From the NCBI RefSeq assembly GCF_001509835.1, contig NZ_JXTJ01000006.1:1-64000 (forward strand): 64,000 bases of DNA, given 5' to 3'. This document shows, piece after piece, positions 18,833 to 26,444 of the stretch. How positions within the stretch are numbered: position 1 is the first letter of the stretch; every line of letters starts with the position of its first letter. This DNA is from Allobosea sp. WAO. GTDB lineage: Bacteria; Pseudomonadota; Alphaproteobacteria; Rhizobiales; Beijerinckiaceae. Position numbers and translations under genes: made by a program. The notes beneath the pieces are model-generated. The model searched no databases. It was given only the letters and a program-made list of their open reading frames with translations, and was not told the DNA's origin.

Positions 18833-19360
18833 GTGCCGAAAGAGAATGGACCTTCCGATTCCAGAGCCGCGATGGACGGCGAGATCGGCATCCTCGCTCG
18901 ACGAAAGATCGAGGCTGGCATCATCGCGCCAATTTATGCGGAAATGTGCAAGCAAGTCGGCGAGGAAAAAGCCCGATCCATCCTCGACACCGCCATTCGC
19001 CAAGCGGCGATCAAGGCCGGCGAGAGCTTCGCCGCCAGGACGCCCGGTGGCACCTCACTCCGTACTTTCCAGGAATTGCAGGATCTCTGGACGCAGGACG
19101 ACGCTCTGCTGATCGACGTCACGAAAGCGACTGACGAGGAGTTCCACTATACCGTCAAGCGCTGTCGGTATGCCGAGAGCTACAAGGAAATGGGGCTCGG
19201 TCAGATCGGCCATCTATTGTCGTGCAACCGCGACAGCGTCTTCTGCGTCGGCTACGATCCGCGGATCTCGCTCGAACGTACTCAGACAATCATGGAAGGC
19301 GCCTCCCACTGCGACTTCAAGTATCGCTTTCATGGAGCGCCGCAGGAGAACGCCAAATAG
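18833..19360 (+). CDS. L-2-amino-thiazoline-4-carboxylic acid hydrolase-like protein
   Basis: A 175-residue protein. The start is GTG 18833, chosen for the AGGAGA Shine-Dalgarno at 18821; an ATG at 18716 would add an unconserved leader. The C-terminal half carries the pattern of the ATC-hydrolase family: KRCRYAESYKEMG, then HLLSCNRD, RTQTIMEGA and a final HCDFKYRFHG. Relatives open the thiazoline ring of D,L-ATC on the way to cysteine, though many members are unassigned. No cysteine or thiazoline partner gene is nearby, and it stands alone among relics. Confidence 0.68.
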   Translation: MPKENGPSDSRAAMDGEIGILARRKIEAGIIAPIYAEMCKQVGEEKARSILDTAIRQAAIKAGESFAARTPGGTSLRTFQELQDLWTQDDALLIDVTKATDEEFHYTVKRCRYAESYKEMGLGQIGHLLSCNRDSVFCVGYDPRISLERTQTIMEGASHCDFKYRFHGAPQENAK

Positions 19361-19737
19361 CGCCGTTCTTCAACGGCAGGTCGTCCTCGTTGGCCGGCCT
19401 GCATCTGCTTGGGCAAGCTTCTGCGGGACGCCCAAGGCGGGCGCTTGCCTGTGAGCGCTCTAGCGTTTCGGAGCCGCCCAGCCGCCTTCGGCAGCAGATG
19501 ATCTGGGCGTTCTGTGCCGGTATTTGATGAACCGGACCATGATTGAACCGGTCTGGCTCGGTTACGCCTCGCTTGCGGAGGAACTCGTCGGGCGTCTGAA
19601 GGCGCCATGGTGGCCGGGACAGGAGAGGTCACGGCGCTCGCGCAGCGGATCGACGGGTGCCGGTGCGCGCCCGCCGAGCGCCCTGGCTGATGGAGGACGC
19701 TTGCACGGAACCTTGAAGCCCGGCGTCGGCAAATTGG
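19361..19737. other. 377-base stretch without an intact gene, possible transposase scrap
   Basis: No credible complete gene. On the minus strand around 19605-19700 a frame reads ALGGRAPAPVDPLRERRD, which loosely recalls the C-terminal ALGGRTP element of IS3/IS481-type transposases. The match is short and could be chance. Confidence 0.3.
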
Positions 19738-20556
19738 TCAACGGGGTACAGCCAGTGGCTTGGCCGTGTCGGGATGGGCGAGAACGGCCATGGGTCGGCC
19801 ATAGATCGCTTCGAGACGAACCGCTGTCATGATCTCCTCCGGCGTACCGGCGTCGATCAATCGTCCAGAATGCAGGGCGACGATGTCGTCGCAATATCTG
19901 GCGGTCATGTTGATGTCGTGGAGAACGACGACGACACTCATCCCACGCTCGTCGCTCAGCTGTCGCACCAGCGCCAGCACCTCGATCTGATGGGCGATGT
20001 CGAAGGCCGAGATCGGTTCGTCGAGCAGCAGGCACTGAGCGTCCTGCGCGATCAGCATGGCGAGCCAGGCACGCTGACGCTCGCCGCCGGACAGCGTATC
20101 GACGAGGCGATCCGCGAAGGACGCCATGTCGGTGAGCTTCAGTGCCTCGCCGACCTTTTGCCGATCGGCTGCTCCGAAGCGGCCGAGCGCGCCGTGCCAG
20201 GGATAGCGCCCGAACGCGACCAGCTCGCGCACGCTCAGGCCCGTTGCCGCTGCCGGCTGCTGCGGGAGATAGGCGACATGTCGTGCGAAGTCGCGCGCCC
20301 GCCAGGTGACGAGCGGATTGCCGAGAAAGCGGATGACGCCTTTCGTGGGCGCCTGCTGGCGGCCGAGCAGCTTGATCAAGGTAGACTTCCCGGAGCCGTT
20401 GTGACCGATCAGGCCGGTCACACGCCCCTGAGGCAGGGTGAGGTCGAGCGGATGCAACAGGGTGCGCCCGCCGACCGCGAAGGAGGCCGCCTCGATGGCG
20501 AAGAGAGCGTTGGCATCCCCGGCTTCGTGCACGGGCAGTTGAGCGCCGGCGGTCAC
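19738..20556 (-). CDS. Iron-siderophore ABC transporter ATP-binding protein (FhuC/FepC-like), orphan
   Basis: A 272-residue importer ATPase with Walker A GHNGSGKST, Q-loop YLPQQPAAATGLSVRELVAF, signature LSGGERQR, Walker B CLLLDEPISAFD and H-loop VVLHDINM. These are features of siderophore/vitamin B12 importers. The GTG start at 20556 overlaps the stop of an esterase remnant as GTGA, so the open frame that continues upstream to 20952 is not one protein. No binding protein or permease gene follows. The ATPase is intact but orphaned and may be non-functional or may serve a transporter elsewhere. Confidence 0.8.
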   Translation of the reverse strand: MTAGAQLPVHEAGDANALFAIEAASFAVGGRTLLHPLDLTLPQGRVTGLIGHNGSGKSTLIKLLGRQQAPTKGVIRFLGNPLVTWRARDFARHVAYLPQQPAAATGLSVRELVAFGRYPWHGALGRFGAADRQKVGEALKLTDMASFADRLVDTLSGGERQRAWLAMLIAQDAQCLLLDEPISAFDIAHQIEVLALVRQLSDERGMSVVVVLHDINMTARYCDDIVALHSGRLIDAGTPEEIMTAVRLEAIYGRPMAVLAHPDTAKPLAVPR

Positions 20557-20680
20557 GCCTCGCCCTCGGGACCGAAGGCGAAGCGGATCGCCCGGTTGAT
20601 CGCGATGGGGAGCACGGACATGTGTGTCTCGCCGTCGAAAAGGGCGAACTCGACCGGACGGCCCGAGCTGCGCACTGGCC
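20553..20680 (-). pseudogene. C-terminal remnant of a siderophore esterase-like alpha/beta hydrolase
   Basis: About 40 codons remain, reading VEFALFDGETHMSVLPIAIN and then RAIRFAFGP before the TGA. The GETHMSV element contains the catalytic histidine region of BesA/Fes-like ferric-siderophore esterases. Everything upstream of about 20680 has been replaced by a sigma-factor fragment in a different frame. Overlap with the ATPase GTG shows these two genes were once a translationally coupled pair. Confidence 0.6.
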
Positions 20681-20952
20681 GCAGGATCGATAGCTTCAAA
20701 ATCGTCGGCGACAACCGGCTGCCGCGCCTTCCGGCGCTGATGGTCGATGACGAGATTCGCCAGAATGCGATGGAGAAAGGCACGCGGCTTGGCGATCGTC
20801 GGCCTGGGCGTGCTGGCAAAGCGCAGACATGCTTCCTGCACGAGATCATCCGCGACATGTCCGCCGCCAAGACGCCGGCGTGCGAAGCGAAGCAGTTCGG
20901 CATAGCAGGCCTCGACCAGCCGAGATGGGGATTCTGAGGCTGGGGGGCTCAT
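20672..20952 (-). pseudogene. 5' fragment of a FecI-like ECF sigma factor
   Basis: The ATG at 20952 opens a frame with region-2 features of iron-starvation sigma factors: CYAELLRFARRRLG, VADDLVQEACLRF and RAFLHRILANLVIDHQRRK. After about 90 residues (EAIDPAASAQ) the similarity stops and the sequence passes into an esterase fragment. Region 4, which binds the -35 element, is missing, so this is a broken gene. Confidence 0.7.
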
Positions 20953-21064
20953 AAATAGGGCGCAACCCGATCGATGCCGCGACGACCCTGCGATCCTTAT
21001 ACAGTCGATAATATCGGTTCAATATCAATGTTTTAGACGTTTTCTAGATTGGTCTTCTCGGTTG

Positions 21065-21357
21065 TCCGAAGCGATGGCGCTGAAGAATGAAAAGAACTTG
21101 CCGGCCGGGGTTCGGCTCAAGGTCGTCGTCGAAACGCCGAGTTCGGCGACGATCTGCGCTCTCGCACTGCGCGGTGTCGGCGTTGGCCTGACCAATCCGG
21201 CAGCGGCCGAAGGCTTTGCCGAGTTGGGGGCGATCTTTCGCCCGTTCGAGCAGCCGATCTATTTCAACAGCATTCTGATGTTCGCCCCGATATGCAGAAG
21301 GCCCGGCTCGTGAAGAGCTTTGCCGCCGAGCTGCTCGGGGCGAGAGGGCGAGCTTGA
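21065..21357 (+). pseudogene. 3' fragment of a LysR-family regulator, frameshifted
   Basis: Only the end of the effector domain is present: VVVETPSSATICALALRGV, then GVGLTNP and FRPFEQPIYFNSI. Near 21282 the frame shifts and the usual C-terminus continues as PDMQKARLVKSFAAELL to the TGA at 21357. No DNA-binding domain lies upstream. It is a decayed gene. Confidence 0.7.
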
Positions 21358-21560
21358 GGTCGCAGGACCTGTCCGCCCGAGCCAGCCATTGGCGTCGAGC
21401 AGAACCAGCGCTGGCGGCGACTTCAGCCAGCGCCGCAGCCAAGGGTTCCGGATCCTCGACAGGGCATTGCCTGGCTGGCGCGACGAATGGGTACAGCTCC
21501 CGCGCGACGATGTCTCTCTTCGCCAAGGGAGGCTCTGGCCGTCGCCGGCAAGCCGGCCGT
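21358..21560. other. Stretch without a recognisable gene
   Basis: I see no supported coding region or RNA here. It separates the LysR relic from a transposase scrap and is probably junction DNA from past rearrangements. Confidence 0.4.
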
Positions 21561-21711
21561 TCACACGGGGAGCCGCGGTTCGCCCCCCTCAGCCGCGCGG
21601 CGATGGTCGATCGACGCGATCATGACTGGTGCCGACGGCCGAGCTCCGCCTCGGCAAAATGCGCCGATGCCTTGCGGAGGACCTCATCGGCTTGGCGCAG
21701 CTCTCGGATCG
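21561..21711 (-). mobile_element. IS3-family transposase scrap (orfA end, orfB start)
   Basis: On the minus strand a frame ends RELRQADEVLRKASAHFAEA, then ELGRRHQS and a stop at 21620. This closely follows the IS3 orfA C-terminus (RELRQANEILRKAS...). An ATG overlapping that stop opens MIASIDHRRAAEG, like the orfB N-terminus, and then stops at 21561. Inverted repeats and the catalytic DDE domain are absent, so this is a remnant. Confidence 0.65.
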
Positions 21712-21764
21712 ACAACAACAAGGACGCCGTCATCGCGAGACGGTCCCTCGTGCCGTTGAGACCG

Positions 21765-24700
21765 TCAGAAGCTGACCCTGAGCTGGGCCGACCCACCGAT
21801 GCGGCTGCCGCGATCGGAAAGTTCGCCGTCGAGGTTCAGGCCGAGTGAGACGCGCTCGCTGAGCTTTGCCGCGACACCAGCGCTGACGAGCGCGCTGTTG
21901 CGGCCGATCTCGGCGCCGGTCACCGCGAAGCTCGCGCCCGGCAACCCGGTCAGGCTCGCGGTCAGCCCGGCGTCGCGCTGGAAGTAATGCGCCCAGGCGG
22001 CGCGGACATAGCCGGTGACCAGCACGCCCGCGAGCACGCTGTCAGCATCGAGCTGCAGGCCGAGCTCGCTGCGGCTGGTGACATCGCTGCGCCTTGCCAG
22101 CGCGAGCGCGCCATTGCTGGCGCCGGCCCAGTTCGCCTCGGCCACAGCCGGGCTGCGTGCGCGGGTCGCCTGCAGCGCGGCCAGCGGCGAAAGCGCAAGT
22201 CCGTTCCAGGCGAAGAGGGCGGTGCTCGCCTGCAGCCGCCCGCTCCAGGCCGTGGTGTCATAGGAGGAGCCGAGGCTGGAGCCGAGCGCGGGAATGCTGC
22301 GCCGGACATCGTTGTCGAGCCTTGCATAGCTCAGCGCTCCACCGAGCTTGACCGGGCCGAGCCGGGTCACGCCATAGAGGCCGGCCTGGAACACATCGGC
22401 ATCCATGCTGCCGAGCACGCCCGGCAGCGAGGCGCGCGCCTTGCCGCCGGACACCGCGATGCCGGCCACCGTGCCCGGCATCAGCCGGATGTCGAGGCCG
22501 GTCGCCAGATGTGCGCTGTCGATGGTGCGCTTGGCGGCGCCGATCGCGGCATTGCCGTCGGTTGCGCCATAGGAGCCATAGGCCGAGCCCCAGACCGAAT
22601 AGAAGGGGGCGTCGAGCCGGGAAGGGGCGGCGGACTGGTCGACGCCCTTGCGCACGAGGCCGGAGAAAGCGGCGCCGCCCGGTCCGGCGCTGCCGGTCTC
22701 CAGCCGCCCGGCGGCCATCGGGTCGAGCATCGTCCGCAGGAACTGGTCGGTGGCGATATGGGCCATCGCCGGCGCGGCGCTGTGGATCTCGCCCGACAGG
22801 CTGTTCACCGCAGCCGGGATCGACGCCGCCGGCAGGTTGTAGATGCCGAACAGCGAGGACGGGTCGCCGCCATTGGCGATGGCCTTGTCGATGGATTTCG
22901 CAATTGCATAGGCGTTGGCTGGCGCGGTCACGCCGATGATCTGCGGCCCGGCAGGCGGAGGCGTCGGGTCGACGGCGGGCGGCGACGGCTCGGGCGGAGT
23001 GACCGGGACCTCGGGCTCGCTCGGGGTCAACGGCTTCGGAGTCAGGGTTAGCTGAACGTCCTTGGCCGTATAGCTCACCGTCGTGGTGACGCCGTCGCCG
23101 AAGGTCCCTGCCGTGTCCACCGGGCTGAACGCGCCGGTCCGCCCTCCCGCCGCCGAGAGCAGCGTATAGGGACTGTTGAAGGTGTAGGCGCCCCCTAGCG
23201 GCACCAGCCGTAGCGTCCCCGCCAGCGTGGCGGCGCCGGCGACGTCGACGCGATCGGCGACCGCGCCCTGGATTTCGACGAGATAGGCCGAGCCGGGATT
23301 GAAGGTCAGGTTGCCATGAACGGTCAGCCTGCCCGGCGAGTTGCCGGGCGACAGGGTCCCGCTGACCACCGTCGTCGGGACGATGCCCGTGCCGCCGAGC
23401 GTCGCGCCCGCTGCCACCGTCGCACCGGAGGACGTTGCGATCGACCCGTTCACGATCAGTGTGCCGCCTGCGACGTTCGTTGTGCCAGTATAGCCCTGGG
23501 TACCGGCCAGACTGAGGGTGCCGGCTGCCAGAGTGAAGCTGCCATCCCCCGAGATCGTCCCGGAATAGGTGCCGCCGGCCCCTTGGCTGAAGACGACGCC
23601 GCGCGTGCCGCTTCCCGTACCGAACGTCAGATCCCCGGCCAGGCTGGAGGAATTGCCGCTGAGCGTCCCCTCCCGGATCGTCCAATGCTGACTGCCGCTG
23701 CCCGACAGCGTCCAGCTCGACGAGCCCGTTTTCTCGAACGCCGTGAAGCCGGTATGCGAAGCCACGAGATTGCCGATATCGATGGTGCCGTTCGCCGCCC
23801 CGCCCAGTGCCAGCACATTGTTGGTGCCGCCGCTCTGAACCACGACATTGCCGTAGGTCGTCGAACCGGACCGGATCTCGAAGCGGTTATTGCTGCCGAA
23901 GAGCTCGACCGCGTTGGCCCGCGTCACGCTGTCCCCGGCCCGCCCGCCAGCGATCATCCCCGAATTGACGATCGAGATGCCGCCGCTCGCCGCGCCGACG
24001 ATACCGACGCCGCCGACGCCATGGCTGATACCGGAAGCGGCGCTGCCGCCATTGCCGCCGGAAATCGTTCCGGCATTGTCCAGACTCGCGATCTGGCCGC
24101 TTCGGAAGACGATGCCGGCCCCGCCGACACCCGCGACAAAGTAAGGGTCGATGTTGGACTGGTTTCCGCCCGCTCCGCCTGTGATGCTGCCGCTCGTCGT
24201 GTTGCCGATCGAGCCGCCCCAGGCTTCCATGCCGGCACCGCCTCGGCCGTAGCCGGTCCCGCCTGCGTTCGAATCGCCTCCCTTGCCGCCTGTGATCGCG
24301 GCTCGGTTGTCGATGAAGCCGAGATTGCTCAGCACGCCGGCACCACCGGAGCCGGGGAAGGCCTGCTTCCCGCCTGCGCCACCGGTGATCGAACCGGCCT
24401 GATGGGACAAGCTGCCGCCATTGTACAGGAACAGTCCGGCACCGCCGTTGCCGCCGTTGTAACTGTTACCGCCCTGGCCGCCGGCAATGACGCTGGTGCC
24501 GCCGGCCCCAGCCGCGACGGTGATCGTGCCGCCGTCGAGCAGTACCAGCCCGGCGCCACCGCCCCCAGCGCCAGCGGTGCCCGGACCGCCGCCACCGGCG
24601 CCACCCGAGACGGCAAAGCCGTTCGTATCCATGGCAACTCCGGTGCCGGTCAGGGCGAGACCGCCACCTCCGCCACCGCCGCCGCCGTTTCCGGCATAGA

Positions 24701-25367
24701 GGCCATTCAGCGAGCCGCCGCTTCCCGCGCCACCGGCATAGGCTGCACCAAGCGATAGCGGGGCAGTCGTCGTGAGGAGGTTACCGCCGCCGCCGGCTCC
24801 ACCCCCTCCGCCATCGCCCGGGAATGTGGGATCAAGGAAGGCCGCGCCACTACCACCACCGCCACCACCGCCAGCGGCCAGATCGTTGGGGGCGCCTGGC
24901 AGCCCGCCTGCTCCGCCGGACCCGCCAGGGGCGGTGTCGCCGGGCATCCCTGTCGAAGCCGATCCGCCGGGCGTCCGTGCCCCCGAACCGCCTGCACCGC
25001 CCCAAGAATCGAAACTACTGGGATCGCCGCCACCACCGCCGCCACCCGCAATGCCGCCGCCACCTGCAATGCCGCCGCGTCCGAAGGAAGCGCCCGAGCC
25101 GTTGCCGCCCCCCTGGAGGATCTGCTGAGCAGCCACGGCTTGCGGCCATAGCGGCAGTCCCGCTCCAAGCGCCAAGGCCAGGCAGATCAGCGACGTGGTC
25201 GTGCACAGGCTCTTGGGCCGCCGCGCAAGGGAATCCGAGGCCGCGCGGATGTCGCGGCCGGCACTGCCGGGGGAGGCGCCGATCGATCCCGGCAGGAAGC
25301 CCATCGACGCCGTGGCGCTGCGGGGGGCGAGCGGACGCATCAGCGAACCGCGGCTGCGAACCGTCAT
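21765..25367 (-). CDS. Glycine-rich autotransporter adhesin (type Va secretion)
   Basis: A 1200-residue outer-membrane autotransporter. ATG 25367 is chosen because GAGGG lies just upstream; an upstream in-frame start at 25493 lacks this. An unusually long leader of about 80 residues ends in LALGAGLPLWPQAVAAQQ. Next comes a Gly-rich segment of roughly 200-400 residues with many GGGG runs, then passenger repeats such as GTLSLAGTQGYTGTTNVAGG and GTLSPGNSPG, a proline-rich linker, and a C-terminal beta-barrel of about 280 residues ending in Phe (LRVSF). It probably exposes a beta-helical passenger on the cell surface. The ligand is unknown. Confidence 0.88.
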   Translation of the reverse strand: MTVRSRGSLMRPLAPRSATASMGFLPGSIGASPGSAGRDIRAASDSLARRPKSLCTTTSLICLALALGAGLPLWPQAVAAQQILQGGGNGSGASFGRGGIAGGGGIAGGGGGGGDPSSFDSWGGAGGSGARTPGGSASTGMPGDTAPGGSGGAGGLPGAPNDLAAGGGGGGGSGAAFLDPTFPGDGGGGGAGGGGNLLTTTAPLSLGAAYAGGAGSGGSLNGLYAGNGGGGGGGGGLALTGTGVAMDTNGFAVSGGAGGGGPGTAGAGGGGAGLVLLDGGTITVAAGAGGTSVIAGGQGGNSYNGGNGGAGLFLYNGGSLSHQAGSITGGAGGKQAFPGSGGAGVLSNLGFIDNRAAITGGKGGDSNAGGTGYGRGGAGMEAWGGSIGNTTSGSITGGAGGNQSNIDPYFVAGVGGAGIVFRSGQIASLDNAGTISGGNGGSAASGISHGVGGVGIVGAASGGISIVNSGMIAGGRAGDSVTRANAVELFGSNNRFEIRSGSTTYGNVVVQSGGTNNVLALGGAANGTIDIGNLVASHTGFTAFEKTGSSSWTLSGSGSQHWTIREGTLSGNSSSLAGDLTFGTGSGTRGVVFSQGAGGTYSGTISGDGSFTLAAGTLSLAGTQGYTGTTNVAGGTLIVNGSIATSSGATVAAGATLGGTGIVPTTVVSGTLSPGNSPGRLTVHGNLTFNPGSAYLVEIQGAVADRVDVAGAATLAGTLRLVPLGGAYTFNSPYTLLSAAGGRTGAFSPVDTAGTFGDGVTTTVSYTAKDVQLTLTPKPLTPSEPEVPVTPPEPSPPAVDPTPPPAGPQIIGVTAPANAYAIAKSIDKAIANGGDPSSLFGIYNLPAASIPAAVNSLSGEIHSAAPAMAHIATDQFLRTMLDPMAAGRLETGSAGPGGAAFSGLVRKGVDQSAAPSRLDAPFYSVWGSAYGSYGATDGNAAIGAAKRTIDSAHLATGLDIRLMPGTVAGIAVSGGKARASLPGVLGSMDADVFQAGLYGVTRLGPVKLGGALSYARLDNDVRRSIPALGSSLGSSYDTTAWSGRLQASTALFAWNGLALSPLAALQATRARSPAVAEANWAGASNGALALARRSDVTSRSELGLQLDADSVLAGVLVTGYVRAAWAHYFQRDAGLTASLTGLPGASFAVTGAEIGRNSALVSAGVAAKLSERVSLGLNLDGELSDRGSRIGGSAQLRVSF
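24600..25110 (-). repeat. Low-complexity Gly-rich coding repeats in the autotransporter
   Basis: Degenerate GGN repeats encode long glycine runs (GGGGGGG and GIAGGG units) in the passenger. The complement reads as proline-rich nonsense frames. Such tracts are prone to slippage and could vary in length between strains. Confidence 0.7.
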
Positions 25368-25577
25368 CGAACCCTCTTCTGCCGGACAGGGGCCGAAGAC
25401 CCGCTCCCCCCTCGTCTCGCAAGATGTCCACGACGTCCCGCTCGGCGCTGCATCGGCTGTTCCGGGGGCCGGCACGGCGAAGCGCGAATCCAACCCAAAC
25501 GCAGGTTAGAATTCCGCTCTCGGCGAGACTACTGCTTAATTCTGTTGAATCCTGACAAAATATTACAAATCTGTTAG

Positions 25578-26378
25578 TTAAATCACGTGATGCTGTGCAT
25601 TTTCGGTTCTATTTTTCGAATTATTGACAATAATTCTACCAGGCGACGGTAATTTGTTTGCCTTTGAACACATATCGGATTGATATAAGCGCTCGGTGCC
25701 GTTGTCTGAATTGATTTGAATGGCTGGATAGGCGGGAAGTTCTGGTTCTGGGCTGAAATAGATTTGGGATACGAAATGCAGGATTTCGGAGCCGCTCCTG
25801 TCAAAGAGACCATGCCGAAAGCAGAAGCCCCCATCCGGCAGGCGACCGCAATAGCGGGCCGTCACATGCACGGCGCCGTGCATCCTGGTTGGCGTCAGTT
25901 GCGACAGCCCGGCTCGAGCGATCACGACGCTCTGAACCCGGCCACGGTGAATCCCACAGACCTCGCCGCGCCATTTGGCGGCCGTGGACCGTGCCACCTT
26001 GAGCAACCACCGCTCCGCCACGCCGCCGCTTGCATCGACATGCCGCAGCGGCAGGCGAGCCGAGACGAAGACCTCGTCGGTGGGGACCGACCAGCCGGCC
26101 GTCCAAGACTGAAGCACCCTGGACGCCAAGACTTCAACCGCCTCGAACAGCGAGCGAACATGCATCCGTAACTCCCCCCCTGTGAAATCGGCGTCGGCAA
26201 ACGGCCTTTCTGTGCAGGGATCGAGTCGTTGATCAGCTGCGATCAACGAGTGATACCGGCACCAGAAATGACAGAAGTAATGCTGCTCGCATAAGCCGAG
26301 TTGGGAGGAGAGTGCTAGCGATGAAAACAGATCAATTGCATCGAAATCTAGCAACAGACGTTCTTGAGAAGCCATCAT
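25578..26378 (-). CDS. Uncharacterised 266-residue protein
   Basis: I do not recognise this protein. It opens at ATG 26378, 66 bases from the divergent histidine-kinase gene. The body shows high third-position GC on this strand, which supports real coding. The last 45 codons are A+T-rich (rich in Asn, Lys, Ile and Ser), unlike the rest. There is no signal peptide or clear membrane segment; Cys and His are frequent near residues 30-45 (CEQHYFCHFWCRYH). It could form a regulatory unit with the kinase pair or the autotransporter downstream. Confidence 0.5.
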   Translation of the reverse strand: MMASQERLLLDFDAIDLFSSLALSSQLGLCEQHYFCHFWCRYHSLIAADQRLDPCTERPFADADFTGGELRMHVRSLFEAVEVLASRVLQSWTAGWSVPTDEVFVSARLPLRHVDASGGVAERWLLKVARSTAAKWRGEVCGIHRGRVQSVVIARAGLSQLTPTRMHGAVHVTARYCGRLPDGGFCFRHGLFDRSGSEILHFVSQIYFSPEPELPAYPAIQINSDNGTERLYQSDMCSKANKLPSPGRIIVNNSKNRTENAQHHVI

Positions 26379-26444
26379 TCTCGCGATACGGCATCAATCG
26401 GTCTCGGGCATTGATGTGAATGAGATTCGGGAAAATGCAACGCG

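Noticed and set aside
19738..20952. A single 404-residue sigma factor-ABC ATPase fusion protein
   Set aside because: The middle contains a different-frame esterase C-terminus whose stop overlaps the ATPase GTG start, so the long frame is an accident of a deletion.
8901..21030. A shared 13-base element GTTCAATATCAAT at 8901 and about 21017 as a common operator
   Set aside because: Matches of this length are expected by chance in 64 kb, and there is no dyad symmetry.
24487..25128. Proline-rich plus-strand proteins
   Set aside because: They are the complement of the glycine-rich autotransporter passenger.
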